A stretch of 64,000 nucleotides of DNA, taken from a virus. The stretch is taken from the IMG/VR virus record IMGVR_UViG_3300031772_000001, positions 1 through 64,000 of that record; one strand, given 5' to 3'. The stretch's first letter is position 1. Each line of letters opens with the position of its first letter. The notes beneath the pieces are model-generated. The model saw nothing but the letters and a program-made list of their open reading frames with translations. It was not told where the DNA came from and searched no databases. Shown here piece after piece: positions 1 to 9,545 of the stretch. The position numbers and the translations under genes are program-made.

Positions 1-126
1 CTGTATCAAAGATCGAAACATTTCCAAGATTCTCTTGAACTGATAGCTGCTCAAAAGTGGTAACTGTATCAAAGATCGAAACATTTCCAAGATTCTCTTG
101 AACTGATAGCTGCTCAAAAGTGGTAA
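1..126. repeat. Two exact 63-bp tandem copies inside the fibre gene
   Basis: Bases 1-63 recur exactly as 64-126. The period equals 21 codons, matching the protein repeat, so copy number can change without breaking the frame. The left end may continue outside the window. Confidence 0.9.
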
Positions 127-1351
127 CACCATCGAATACTACTATTGAAGTTGGAGGTATATCTACATCTGTATTCTCCAAAACATGTACTAACTCATAA
201 ACAACAACAGTGATATTTTCAGATTCTTCAACCACATCAAAGACAGAAACAGTATCAACTACAGATATGTAAATAACAGGATTAGAGACACTTAGATTTT
301 CAGAAACATTGACATCCTCAGATATACCTATTCTTCCTAAATCCTCACGGGCATCTATATTTTCAAAAACAGACACAGCCTCAGATACCGAAACACCCCC
401 AAGACTCTCAAACAAAGTCAACAATTCCGACACAGCTATAGAATCAGAAACAGAGATACTCCCAAGATTAAGAACAGAAACACTAACAGCATCAAATACA
501 GAAACAGAGTCATTTATGCTTATAGAACCAAGATCCTCCTGCACACTCAAAACATCAAAAACAGATACCGAGTCAGATACACCTATACTTCCAAGATTAA
601 GAACACTTAAACTCACTACATCAGAAACAGTAATAGTATCACTTACACTAACTGCCCCAAGGTCTTCCTTTACAGACAATACCTCAGAAACACTTACTGT
701 CTCAGAGACAGAGACAGAAGGCAATGGAGAACTAACACTAAGAAGCTCAGAAGAAGTTACCGTATCAGAAACTAAGATATTACCAAGAGTTTCTTGCCCG
801 ATCAACAATTCAGATGTGGTAACTATGTCAGAGACAGAAATACTACCAAGAACCTCTTGGACTGTTACCAATTCAGAAGAAGTTACCGTATCTGAAATTG
901 AAATTAAACCAAGACTCTCCTGAACTATCAACTGCTCAAAGGCAGCCACAGTATCAAAAATCGAAATATTACCAAGAGTTTCTTGTACTGATACTAACTC
1001 AGAAACAGTAACTGCGTCTGAAACAGAAATATTTCCAAGATTCTCTTGAATTGTCACCAATTCAGACGTAGTAACTGTGTCAGAAACAGACAAAAGAATT
1101 GGATTAAGACTAATAGACAGTGTTTCGTTAGTAGCAATAGCATCAGATATGCTTATTGCACCAAGGTCTTCTCTTACCGTCAATAATTCTGAAGTTGAAA
1201 CAGTGTCAGAAACTGACACCAAAAGGGGAATTGAAACAGACAAAGACTCTGTTAGGGAAACAGAGTCAGAAATAGAAACACGTCTTGAAGGACGTAAACC
1301 AACAAAGGGTACGCCAAGTACCGTTACTTTTGTAACGGCAGTAGAACCCAT
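1..1351 (-). CDS. Repeat-rich tail fibre/adhesin, C-terminus outside window
   Basis: The frame starts at an ATG that directly abuts the TAA of the upstream fibre gene and stays open to the window edge, giving about 450 visible codons. After a short N-terminal stretch (starts MGSTAVTKVTVLGV) the protein is built from a unit of about 21 residues resembling ISVSDTVTTSELVTVQETLG, repeated many times with substitutions. Near the edge two units are identical at DNA level (63-bp period). The regular Ser/Asp/Thr/Val-rich period suggests a beta-solenoid or beta-sandwich stalk. Position as the last gene of the fibre locus suggests a receptor-binding or adhesion role (inference). No known domain was recognised. 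Confidence 0.75.
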   Translation of the reverse strand, partial: MGSTAVTKVTVLGVPFVGLRPSRRVSISDSVSLTESLSVSIPLLVSVSDTVSTSELLTVREDLGAISISDAIATNETLSISLNPILLSVSDTVTTSELVTIQENLGNISVSDAVTVSELVSVQETLGNISIFDTVAAFEQLIVQESLGLISISDTVTSSELVTVQEVLGSISVSDIVTTSELLIGQETLGNILVSDTVTSSELLSVSSPLPSVSVSETVSVSEVLSVKEDLGAVSVSDTITVSDVVSLSVLNLGSIGVSDSVSVFDVLSVQEDLGSISINDSVSVFDAVSVSVLNLGSISVSDSIAVSELLTLFESLGGVSVSEAVSVFENIDAREDLGRIGISEDVNVSENLSVSNPVIYISVVDTVSVFDVVEESENITVVVYELVHVLENTDVDIPPTSIVVFDGVTTFEQLSVQENLGNVSIFDTVTTFEQLSVQENLGNVSIFDT

Positions 1352-4300
1352 TTACACTACCTCAAAAGCATCAGTATTAGCAGGAGCACCTGTGAATGCG
1401 TCGCAAGTAAAATGGCCTCTACCTCCTGTAAGACTATAAGCAGTAATAGCCTTTGCCTGACCTGAGAGATTACCGCTCCTCCAAACTATTGTTCTATCTT
1501 TCCAATAATTTGCAGTTGCATTTGTCAAACTCGAAGTCTCAAACTCAGTAGAAGTAGGTGAAAATCCGGCTGTGTCAACTGTACCTGCTTGCATAGTTGC
1601 TGCTGATTCAGATAACCTACTTGCGGCAGTAGCACTTCCTGCTATTTGATCCGTATTAGCAGTGACACGAGCCGTCACTGAACCAACTGCCTGAGACACA
1701 TTGTATCTCGCGGTCTGTGTGAGTGTTCCTGCAAATCCACCCCCTACATTGTCAATATAATCCATACACCCTCTGAGCTTAATTGACCCTCCGGTACAAT
1801 TTGAATCAACAATAACTCTACAATTACCCTCAACAATGGTATAATTACCAGTAGCCATAGAGTTAAGATTTACTCCACCATGCCAATCCCTGAATCCAAT
1901 CCTTGCTGAAGCAGCATAGACAAATACAGGATTTGTGTCTGTAGGATCGCCATCACTGCAATCCAAAGGCCAATAAGTTGCAGAAGCAATCATGGTAAAG
2001 GTTCCGGTAAAGCTACACCGGAAGAACCATGCACTATCCATCGTACATGTGCCTACCAATGAGTCATAAATGTTGGCTCCTGTTCCAGAACTTACTCCTG
2101 TGATACTCGAAGACCCGTAAATTGCAATATTGGAAATACTCTGTCCATTCAAGTCAATAGTATAGTTATCCCCTTTTATAGTGTAATTAGCAGAAGAAGC
2201 TGTCAGTTGAATAGCTGACCCATTTGCTATTCTAAAGTTCTTGATATTTAATGCAGCAGCAAGGGTTAAGGCACTAGACCAGAGATTAGTAGGTTTATCT
2301 ACTGTACCATGCACATAAGATGTAGAACCTGCGATACCATTAACAGTATCTACCCAAATACATCCGTCTTGGTATCCTGCTGCAAGCTGTGAGTAAGGTG
2401 TGGCACACTTCAAGTCAAATCCAGTAGAGCCTTTTGTAAGAAGCATACCATTTCCAGCACCGGCACCAGTGGCATTTATACCGTGACCGGCAGTGCCTCC
2501 TGTAGCAGTAAGCCCATCCCCTGAAGTTGACGTACCAGATATACCAGATCCAGATGTTGCGCCGCCTACACAAGATACTCCGATACCAGTTGCTCCACCT
2601 GTAGATAAGATACCGGCACCAGAGCCATTACCAGCAAGTGACATCCCCACACCATTACCACCACCGGCAGATACGGTTATTCCATTGCCTGAAGTTGTAC
2701 TTACATACAATCCTGCTCCAGAAGTTGAACCACCTGAAATAAGCATACCGTAAGTAGCATTTGTAGCACCTCCAACTGCCGCTATTCCTGCTGTGGATGC
2801 TGTAGTTCCAGAAGTACCTACTATCCCATGCCCACCAGTACCAACACCAGTTGCTGAAATTCCTGCTCCCGCTGTACCGGCTGTAAAGGTTGCAGCAGAT
2901 CCAGAAGTTGCAGATACAACAAGTCCCGTACCTGAAGTAGATCCACCTGCTATAGTCATTCCATTAGTCGCGTTTGTAGCACCACCAATTGCATAAATTC
3001 CAGCGGTTGATGCTGTGGTTCCAGAAATTGCATAAATTCCATGCCCACCGGCACCAACTCCTGTACAAGATAGACCTGCACCAGATGTAGCACCAGCAGT
3101 AATTTTCATCCCTCCACCAGTAGTACCACCGATGCTATACACCCCCGAACCTGCTACGTTACCTACAGTGTAGATACCATGAGCGCCAGAGGCACCTCCA
3201 CTGCATATCAATCCGGCTGTTGTTGATGAATTACCACCAGTAGCCGCTATACCACCTCCGGCAGTATTCCCAAGTGCATATATTCCGTTTGCTAAAGCTG
3301 CTCCACCAGCCGCATAAATACCTCCAGTTATAGCACTGTTTCCACCAACTGCCTTTATTCCGTTACCTGCACCATTACCAGTACAGATAAGCCCCTGCCC
3401 ACCTGTCCCTCCTAATGCAGCTATACCACCAGAGGCTACGTTGGCACCTCCAGTAGCACTAACACCATGACCAGTACCAGTACCAAGGGCAAGGATAGCA
3501 CTTGAGTTAGTTGCTGATGTAGATGCACTAATTCCCGAAGCTCCATCTGTCGCACCACCAACCGCAGATATACCATGACCCGCTGTATTTCCAAGTGCAT
3601 AAATTCCACAAGCTAGTGTAGTACCTCCAGTACATTTTAGACCTGCTGTGGTTGCTGAATTTCCTCCTGTTGCAATAATCCCATTACCTGCGGCTGCTCC
3701 TGTAGCTGACAACCCATGACCGGCAGTACCACCTGTCAAAGTCATTCCATTACCAGAAGTTGACGTTGCTTTTATACCATCACCTGAAGTCCCTCCACCA
3801 ATTGCGAGAATACCGTTTCCGGTTGTTGCTGATCCTACTGCATAAATACCATTATAAGAAGTACCTACTCCTGTTACACTAATCCCATGACCTGAAGTAG
3901 CTCCAGCAGATATAGTCTCTCCATTGCCTGTAGCTCCTCCCGTTATCTTAAATCCTGCTCCTGTACCGTTTCCGGTAGCATTCAATCCATTACCATTCGA
4001 TCCAGATGATGTAAGTACAAGTGCATCCCCACCCGAATTACTTATAGTCATCTGTTTAAGGGTAGCCGATCCCGCAGCACCGTCCGCAAGTAGATTACAC
4101 TGTACCTCAAAATCTGCTTGAGCTAAATTTGTAGCCCCAGATACTGATATGAGAAGTGAGTTTGTTGAAGCAAATCGAGCATCTGCAATATGAATCTCAT
4201 ACACACCTTTATGATTGGTTGCATCTACTTCTTTGAATCTGCATTTGGTAGCAGTTGGAGCAGCATAAGTTCCAAGAGTTGCAATTGTTTCTATTGTAGA

Positions 4301-4477
4301 TCCTGCTTGCGTATAGGTTGTGGCAGACGCTTCAGCTATCTGAATTGTACTAATTATTAGTCCGGCTGAGGAACTTGACAATCCCGTAAGACCTGCACCT
4401 GTAGATACTGAAGAGTCCATTAACTTGACTCTTAATACTACACTCGTAGGTGATACACCATAACAGAGCTTTGCCAT
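1352..4477 (-). CDS. Large glycine-rich solenoid tail fibre protein
   Basis: 1041 residues in three parts. Residues 1-135 form an N-terminal module (GAGLTGL, GTYAAPTATKCRFKEVD, GVYEIHIADARFA) that I recognise as recurring in phage fibre proteins and that probably joins the fibre to the virion. Residues about 136-690 are a Gly/Ala/Thr-rich array of GxGIxAxGG-like units, likely a parallel beta-solenoid shaft. The C-terminal third contains a beta-helix-like segment and ends in a module with YWKDRTIVWRSG and ITAYSLTGGRGHFT, also common at fibre C-termini. It lies between the DUF2341 protein and the 21-residue-repeat adhesin, with stop and start codons adjacent. Role as receptor-binding fibre is inferred. 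Confidence 0.8.
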   Translation of the reverse strand: MAKLCYGVSPTSVVLRVKLMDSSVSTGAGLTGLSSSSAGLIISTIQIAEASATTYTQAGSTIETIATLGTYAAPTATKCRFKEVDATNHKGVYEIHIADARFASTNSLLISVSGATNLAQADFEVQCNLLADGAAGSATLKQMTISNSGGDALVLTSSGSNGNGLNATGNGTGAGFKITGGATGNGETISAGATSGHGISVTGVGTSYNGIYAVGSATTGNGILAIGGGTSGDGIKATSTSGNGMTLTGGTAGHGLSATGAAAGNGIIATGGNSATTAGLKCTGGTTLACGIYALGNTAGHGISAVGGATDGASGISASTSATNSSAILALGTGTGHGVSATGGANVASGGIAALGGTGGQGLICTGNGAGNGIKAVGGNSAITGGIYAAGGAALANGIYALGNTAGGGIAATGGNSSTTAGLICSGGASGAHGIYTVGNVAGSGVYSIGGTTGGGMKITAGATSGAGLSCTGVGAGGHGIYAISGTTASTAGIYAIGGATNATNGMTIAGGSTSGTGLVVSATSGSAATFTAGTAGAGISATGVGTGGHGIVGTSGTTASTAGIAAVGGATNATYGMLISGGSTSGAGLYVSTTSGNGITVSAGGGNGVGMSLAGNGSGAGILSTGGATGIGVSCVGGATSGSGISGTSTSGDGLTATGGTAGHGINATGAGAGNGMLLTKGSTGFDLKCATPYSQLAAGYQDGCIWVDTVNGIAGSTSYVHGTVDKPTNLWSSALTLAAALNIKNFRIANGSAIQLTASSANYTIKGDNYTIDLNGQSISNIAIYGSSSITGVSSGTGANIYDSLVGTCTMDSAWFFRCSFTGTFTMIASATYWPLDCSDGDPTDTNPVFVYAASARIGFRDWHGGVNLNSMATGNYTIVEGNCRVIVDSNCTGGSIKLRGCMDYIDNVGGGFAGTLTQTARYNVSQAVGSVTARVTANTDQIAGSATAASRLSESAATMQAGTVDTAGFSPTSTEFETSSLTNATANYWKDRTIVWRSGNLSGQAKAITAYSLTGGRGHFTCDAFTGAPANTDAFEVV

Positions 4478-4481
4478 AAGT

Positions 4482-5600
4482 TCACCTCAATCCTGTTGTT
4501 CCTGTAGGATATGCTAATTCATTTCTCATCTGCAATAAAGGCCATTTAGCAGAACTTGCGGGGACAGGTGTACCCACAGTAATAAAAGTGGAAGGAGAAT
4601 CTTGTGAGTTGTATGATGTACTTATCCAACTAGCGGATCTGACTACTGAGGATACCCTGTGCTCATCAATTCTTCCCGGCCAACCTGTATCAAAACCATC
4701 TACAGATTGTTTCCACGCATAACGATTCTGTGTAATGTCCCTTGACCAAGAAGTATCCTGGGCGACATACGCCCCATTTCCGTATGATTTTATGGTAGTT
4801 GACGCATTATCATACGATACAGTTATATGTCCCCAATTGGACGATGATGTATAAAACACCCCCGTATTAAATGAAGTAATATTGCTGTCGCCATTGACCT
4901 TGAACTGATCATCATCCCCGTTACCCCAGAGAACAAAATCACAGCTATATCCGGCAGTGCCACCACCCACAAGTCCACGTTGAGTATCATAATATGTAAT
5001 GCTTTGCCATACTTCAACGGTTATTGTAGAAGGATTTGCAAAGGAATTACTCGCAAACCCAGAATTGTAAAAATATGTTGTAGTATTCTGACATTTACCT
5101 ATTTTGCCATCTTCTTCAGTTGACCCCGTTCCAAACTCAGTTCCTGTATGTCCATTGCCTGTTGCATCGGTTAATGTCGTTGTACCGTCCCCATGCCATA
5201 CCAGCATGAAACTATTTGACCATACGGCATTCCTTCCATATGTGTCAGTGACAGCAGGCATTGATGCTGAGGAATTATTGTACCAAACGTAGATGACAGT
5301 ATCTACAGTTGAAGATACTGAAGTTACCTTAACCCAAATTTCAGCTAAACCATTGGCGGGATTATTGTCTCGTGTGAACGAGACTACTTCCACGGGGAGT
5401 TGAGTAGCGCCAGCGGAATCTGAGGAAAACCTAATATCCCCGCCGTCTGAATTGGCAGGGTAGCTGCCATCAGCATCGAACATCTCGGAGGGAAGATTAC
5501 CTACAGTAAATAAAACAGGGAAGTTAGATTGATCTGCACTTACTTTAGTGTGATCAATTGTTAATGAACATCTGCGGTTCCATCCTGAAGGGAAAGCCAT
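4482..5600 (-). CDS. DUF2341 + LamG-like virion protein
   Basis: 372 residues. The N-terminal ~115 residues match the DUF2341 pattern (WNRRCSLTIDHTKV, then DIRFSSD, LPVEVVSF, AEIWVKV and VIYVWYNN). Residues ~130-340 resemble a concanavalin-A/LamG-type sandwich (LVWHGDGTTTLTDATGNGHTGT, ITVEVWQSI, GRIDEHRVSS). Such pairs occur in phage fibres and surface glycan-binding proteins. Only 4 bases separate it from the fibre gene downstream and 7 from the gene upstream, so it is part of the fibre operon. Glycan binding is an inference from the fold. Confidence 0.75.
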   Translation of the reverse strand: MAFPSGWNRRCSLTIDHTKVSADQSNFPVLFTVGNLPSEMFDADGSYPANSDGGDIRFSSDSAGATQLPVEVVSFTRDNNPANGLAEIWVKVTSVSSTVDTVIYVWYNNSSASMPAVTDTYGRNAVWSNSFMLVWHGDGTTTLTDATGNGHTGTEFGTGSTEEDGKIGKCQNTTTYFYNSGFASNSFANPSTITVEVWQSITYYDTQRGLVGGGTAGYSCDFVLWGNGDDDQFKVNGDSNITSFNTGVFYTSSSNWGHITVSYDNASTTIKSYGNGAYVAQDTSWSRDITQNRYAWKQSVDGFDTGWPGRIDEHRVSSVVRSASWISTSYNSQDSPSTFITVGTPVPASSAKWPLLQMRNELAYPTGTTGLR

Positions 5601-5607
5601 GTCTTAC

Positions 5608-6177
5608 TCATGCGGTAAATAAAGTTGTAGCCAGCCAATCAATATTTGAATTTACAAGATTCTGCACTACAGAATCCGCTACAGCGCCTCCGGTAGATTG
5701 AATGGTAGAGTCCTGACTTATCAAAGCCATAAAGTAGCCAATATAATCATCAAGGCTATTAGCTAGGTCTGAAGCAAGTTTTGATCTTTGACTATGATAT
5801 GTGGTATCTGCTGACTCATTGCGAATATCGTATGAAGCCTTCAGCATAGCCCCTTTTGTCCGATCACGCAATGGTCCTGAATTGTAAAGTTTGGAAATGT
5901 TAGATAGTGTTGAGGTTATTACTAGTGAATGATCTGCTTCAGGGGTTTCCACCGTCCGCATGTAATATGCGGCTTCATCTCCAAGTCCCTCATGATAAAC
6001 ATAAAAACCAACACTATTCCAGAGTCCTGTTGGCCTAGATTCATCAGAATCTTTCCCAACCTCAAAGAAACTAACCCGATACCAAGTGACTCCATCCGTT
6101 TCCACTTGCTGCACTTCAGGAGTGCGGACTACAAGATATTTTCCAGATAGTTGAGCCAGCAGTGCAGCCTTATTCAT
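5608..6177 (-). CDS. Hypothetical protein of the tail-fibre operon
   Basis: 189 residues starting MNKAALLAQLSGKYLVV. No domain recognised. The first half is beta-rich (VTWYRVSFFEVGKD, VGFYVYHEGLGDEAAYYM); the second is helical and polar. It sits between the TIM-barrel hydrolase-like gene and the DUF2341 gene with short gaps, so a virion or fibre-assembly role is likely by context only. Confidence 0.6.
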   Translation of the reverse strand: MNKAALLAQLSGKYLVVRTPEVQQVETDGVTWYRVSFFEVGKDSDESRPTGLWNSVGFYVYHEGLGDEAAYYMRTVETPEADHSLVITSTLSNISKLYNSGPLRDRTKGAMLKASYDIRNESADTTYHSQRSKLASDLANSLDDYIGYFMALISQDSTIQSTGGAVADSVVQNLVNSNIDWLATTLFTA

Positions 6178-6192
6178 ACATTTTCCCTCTCA

Positions 6193-7641
6193 TTAAATTT
6201 TTGAGATAAGTTCAGCAGTCACCCAATCGCACGTAAACACATCAGAATCTGTAGTCAAATCCACTTGTAACGTGAGAGCTTGATCTTTATTTGTAGCCAG
6301 TGATCCTCCCGACCCATAGGCGCGGTCAGCATCGTGCCATAGATACCCATCTATATTTGTACCAGCAAGATAAATATGGCCACAAAGAACTATTGGTGTA
6401 TTACCCGTTGCTGCAAGTGCTACTACAGATGTACCGTTCCAGCACAACCTAAAAGTTCCGTTCGCACTACCTGTTGTCCTTCTAACACCGGCCTGTAACC
6501 TCAGTATCCTATTATCTACTAAGGTATAAGCTGGAACAGTTATTGTTTTCAGTATTTGAAATCCAGCACCAGTTGCAGTTGAAGCTGTAGTAGAAACCGC
6601 TATCGCCTGTACAACCTCTTTGTAGTTTATTTTCCAAGTTTGCGCGCTTGCCGTAAAATCAAGAACAAATTCAAAACGATCCGTAACTCTGTGGTACAGG
6701 TTAGTATTGGTCACATCATTTATTACTGACGGTGATAAGGACCAACACGCCTCTGTGTTCAACTTCAATCTTTTCCACCTATTGACTGAAGCACCAGATC
6801 CATAATTTTCGTCGGAGGTTCCCCAAGCATCCAATGACCACATCAAGGAAGATAGATACCCAAAGTTAGATAGCTCTTGTCCTACAACACTAGCATTGGC
6901 TATAACTCCACCGCCTGCTACATTTATCGGATATGAACGCCTAAGACTAACAGCCTTCGCCCCGCGAGCATACCAGTCAGTCTTAGTCTCGTATCCCCCA
7001 GAACCAGAATAAGCTGCTGTGTTTATTGCAAAACTTTCCAAAAGAATCCAATCAATTGATCTCAAATGTGAGGAAACTAATGTTGGATTATAAGTAGAGT
7101 TTGGATAGCTTACATCGTTTGCTATGCCTAACAAGTGATCGGTGTTCCAAGCGTTAGCAAATGCCAACTTTGAGTATGTCCGACTATGCACATAGTCCAA
7201 CATAGTATTAAACTGCGCCCTGGTTACAGTATAGTCATATCCTGACTCATCCATGAACACACCATCAACTTGTAGTGTATTCCACTGATCTACTTTTGTC
7301 TGAAAATTTACCAAAGTTTGGTTCGCAATGACATAACCAAAAATCAAGCATTTTGGATTAAGAACTTTGATTCTGGGTATTATTATCTGGGTATTGACAT
7401 AATCAGGATGTGTAGGGGATTGTATAGTGTCACCAAAAACAATAAGATCATACTTAGCAAAATCCTGTGCCACAGCTTCATTATACCAAGCATTTTGAGC
7501 ACTATTAAAACTATTTAGATAGCCATAGTAAATCAAAAGATTCTTAGGTGAAACCTCTTGTTTTTCCAGAGTATTTACCAAGTTAGATATAGTTTGTATA
7601 TCTTGACTCATCTGTCTATTTAGATACTTTTCACTTGGCAT
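6193..7641 (-). CDS. TIM-barrel glycoside-hydrolase-like tail protein
   Basis: 482 residues. Residues ~35-290 look like the alpha/beta barrel of the spherulin-4 / GH114-type families: LLIYYGYLNSF, YDLIVFGDTI, CLIFGYVI, VDGVFMDESGYDY and LAFANAW occur in order. The acidic DES in the GVFMDESG strand is a plausible catalytic site. Residues ~300-482 are a beta-rich carbohydrate-binding-like tail. In a fibre operon this suggests a depolymerase acting on host surface polysaccharide (inference). The N-terminal ~35 residues (MSQDIQTISNLVNTLEKQ) may form a short coiled coil. Confidence 0.65.
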   Translation of the reverse strand: MPSEKYLNRQMSQDIQTISNLVNTLEKQEVSPKNLLIYYGYLNSFNSAQNAWYNEAVAQDFAKYDLIVFGDTIQSPTHPDYVNTQIIIPRIKVLNPKCLIFGYVIANQTLVNFQTKVDQWNTLQVDGVFMDESGYDYTVTRAQFNTMLDYVHSRTYSKLAFANAWNTDHLLGIANDVSYPNSTYNPTLVSSHLRSIDWILLESFAINTAAYSGSGGYETKTDWYARGAKAVSLRRSYPINVAGGGVIANASVVGQELSNFGYLSSLMWSLDAWGTSDENYGSGASVNRWKRLKLNTEACWSLSPSVINDVTNTNLYHRVTDRFEFVLDFTASAQTWKINYKEVVQAIAVSTTASTATGAGFQILKTITVPAYTLVDNRILRLQAGVRRTTGSANGTFRLCWNGTSVVALAATGNTPIVLCGHIYLAGTNIDGYLWHDADRAYGSGGSLATNKDQALTLQVDLTTDSDVFTCDWVTAELISKI

Positions 7642-7650
7642 AGAATTCCT

Positions 7651-7854
7651 CTACTTAACTGTTCTTCTCTTCGATTTAAGATCAGAAATATCCCACACTC
7701 TCATACAAATAACCTTTCCCCCATGATCACCTGCATACCAACAATCTCGAAGCTCTAAATCACAGTTCCCGTACTCTACATTATGCTTTTTCTTATGATA
7801 ACATTCTGTCTTATCTGTGCATTTCTTATAATAAGAACAACGAAACTTTGTCAT
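7651..7854 (-). CDS. Small Cys-rich hypothetical protein
   Basis: 67 residues with eight cysteines and several histidines (CSYYKKCTDKTECYHKKKH, CDLELRDCWYAG), consistent with metal binding. It starts directly downstream of the glycosyltransferase gene and ends in TAG. Function unknown. Confidence 0.55.
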   Translation of the reverse strand: MTKFRCSYYKKCTDKTECYHKKKHNVEYGNCDLELRDCWYAGDHGGKVICMRVWDISDLKSKRRTVK

Positions 7855-7857
7855 TCA

Positions 7858-8637
7858 CTATGGATACTGCCTTCCAGTTTGCCTATCAATATGTCTACAA
7901 AAGATAGAAGTATCACAAAGAAACGGATGCTCCCGTTTTGCAACTTTCTTCCACCCTGTTTTTTCAAGAACCTTGTTCTCAAGTAACTGATCAAAGAAGT
8001 AAAGATCCTGAGTCCCGGCTTTTCTAGAAAAAGACATACTCTCGGGGTCTAAGAATACCTGCTGAGGTGTCTCAAACACCTTATGAAGCACGGTTCCATC
8101 ACACGCCTTATACTCAGCCGTATGCTCCCACATCCACTTCAAAATCGAAGTATGAATGAGCAAACAACCCATTGGAAGACCATCACACCAAACTTTATCC
8201 CCTATCTTCCAATCCGTATATGACCCATTACCCCGACCCCTAAAAGTCAAAGGAAGTGTAGGTGAAGCCTTCAAGTAATACAAACCAGAGACTACCGGGA
8301 TAGTCTCTTTCTTAGTATATTCAAAAAACCTTAAAAAAAGATCGGGCGGTATTAGTACATCATCTTCAATAGTTATCAGCCAATCAACCCCTAATTCCAA
8401 GGCTTTCTTAGTGATGCAATTGTAGGCATCAGCAATGTTATACCCTATAGCCGTATATGCCAAATCAAACCCAGACGCTTCCCAATTCATCGGAATGATC
8501 TGGGCAAATCTGTTGTGACACCACTCGTAACGCACCCATCCTTCAGTGGGAGTAGCTATAAGAGTCCTTTTCTTCCACTTCTTCTTGCAATATGACAGAA
8601 TCTCTCTTGTCCCGGTTGTCTTTTTTGTCTCTTTCAT
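7858..8637 (-). CDS. Glycosyltransferase-like protein (GT-A fold)
   Basis: 259 residues. RTLIATPTEGWVRYEW opens the nucleotide-sugar domain; residues 90-95 (IEDDVL) give the acidic metal-binding DxD-like motif; SGLYYLKASP and GLPMGCLLIHTSIL follow as in small phage GT-A enzymes. It probably transfers a sugar to a virion, DNA or host-surface acceptor; the acceptor is unknown. The first ~20 residues overlap the zinc-ribbon gene upstream by about 95 bases, so the true start may be later, but no better start with a ribosome binding site is visible. Confidence 0.7.
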   Translation of the reverse strand: MKETKKTTGTREILSYCKKKWKKRTLIATPTEGWVRYEWCHNRFAQIIPMNWEASGFDLAYTAIGYNIADAYNCITKKALELGVDWLITIEDDVLIPPDLFLRFFEYTKKETIPVVSGLYYLKASPTLPLTFRGRGNGSYTDWKIGDKVWCDGLPMGCLLIHTSILKWMWEHTAEYKACDGTVLHKVFETPQQVFLDPESMSFSRKAGTQDLYFFDQLLENKVLEKTGWKKVAKREHPFLCDTSIFCRHIDRQTGRQYP

Positions 8638-8785
8638 CCCTAGTTATCCTTCCGATAGCTAATAAAACTACCTGCTCAAGCAATGGATTCTTGCTTAAAC
8701 AGGATGAACAAGTGTAAACAGAATTCACTAACACCGGACCAACATCAACACTCTTTCTACAAAACTGACATTTAATACTTGGCAT
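8543..8785 (-). CDS. Zinc-ribbon hypothetical protein
   Basis: 80 residues with a clear CxxC...CxxC ribbon near the N-terminus (CQFC and CSSC, 21 residues apart) followed by a charged RDERDKKDNRDKRD stretch. The C-terminal third overlaps the start of the glycosyltransferase frame, an unusually long overlap; one of the two ends may be misplaced. Confidence 0.5.
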   Translation of the reverse strand: MPSIKCQFCRKSVDVGPVLVNSVYTCSSCLSKNPLLEQVVLLAIGRITRDERDKKDNRDKRDSVILQEEVEEKDSYSYSH

Positions 8786-8788
8786 ATC

Positions 8789-9274
8789 CTACTCCTCAAT
8801 CTTGCGAAGTGCAATCTCAAGGGTCGCGTGCTTATCCCACGAAACCTTCTCACCCTTCCAAGGCTTAGGTCTATAAATCTGATAAAGAGGTTGATCTTTT
8901 ATGAAATATGTAGGTGTAGCTTCATTCCAGGGAGAAATATGAGTTGGGTCTTGATAATACCCAAAACTTGTTGCATAAGGGGTCGCTATCATTAACAACC
9001 CGTCAGGAACAAGAACCCTCCAACACTCATTCATTAAGTCAATCTGAAGCCACGGTTTAATGTGCTCCACCAAATGACTCATCACAACAACAGCACAACT
9101 ACAATCTGGCAAAGGCCACGGAAATACCTCTGCATCATGCACTATGTCAACACCATCAACCTTACGCTTGTCCATCCCTGTGAATCCTTTTTGCTTATTG
9201 AATCCACAGCCAACATCAAGACGTAACTTCTGCTTAACTAAGAGTTTCCTTAGTCCTGATTTTTTCGCAGACAT
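8789..9274 (-). CDS. Class I SAM-dependent methyltransferase
   Basis: 161 residues. The SAM-binding motif DVGCGF is at residues 20-25, followed by VDIVHDAEVFPWPLPD (motif II region), VVVMSHLVEHI (motif III, acidic residue absent) and CWRVLVPDGLLMIATP. This is the compact methyltransferase type often found beside glycosyltransferases in phages. The substrate is not evident. The start overlaps the end of the upstream gene by 41 bases. Confidence 0.75.
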   Translation of the reverse strand: MSAKKSGLRKLLVKQKLRLDVGCGFNKQKGFTGMDKRKVDGVDIVHDAEVFPWPLPDCSCAVVVMSHLVEHIKPWLQIDLMNECWRVLVPDGLLMIATPYATSFGYYQDPTHISPWNEATPTYFIKDQPLYQIYRPKPWKGEKVSWDKHATLEIALRKIEE

Positions 9275-9533
9275 TGATACTTAGCCCTCCAGACGAATCA
9301 GACTGTTTAGAGACTTCTTCCTGCACAGGGTACTGCACAGGTCCACCTGTCCCTATATTATACGCTTCATTCATCATTTCTGTAAAGACAAACGTATCTT
9401 TACTTGACAAACAAAATTTTCTTCCCCAAGGCTTACCCTTATAGGTAAACTGCTTGATAGGAGAAAACGGACTTTCTAAAAAAGAAAATGGAGATTGCTC
9501 TCCATTCTCTCGAACATCCAAATTGTCAGCCAT
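9234..9533 (-). CDS. Hypothetical virion-region protein
   Basis: 99 residues, Pro/Ser-rich (SPFSFLESPFSPIKQF) with a short conserved-looking core GKPWGRKFCLSSKDTFVFTE. No domain recognised. Starts 13 bases after the 160-residue gene upstream. Confidence 0.5.
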   Translation of the reverse strand: MADNLDVRENGEQSPFSFLESPFSPIKQFTYKGKPWGRKFCLSSKDTFVFTEMMNEAYNIGTGGPVQYPVQEEVSKQSDSSGGLSINVCEKIRTKETLS

Positions 9534-9545
9534 AACCTTCCAATC

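Noticed and set aside
309-1439. Plus-strand Ser/Thr/Glu-rich repeat frames at the left end
   Set aside because: They are shadows of the 21-residue repeat gene on the minus strand, which has a proper start adjacent to the upstream stop.
2493-4121. Plus-strand Pro/Ala-rich frames opposite the glycine-rich fibre
   Set aside because: Mirror images of the GGN-rich fibre gene on the other strand; no ribosome binding sites.
1-4477. Diversity-generating retroelement at the fibre genes
   Set aside because: No reverse transcriptase gene and no adenine-biased template/variable repeat pair was seen.
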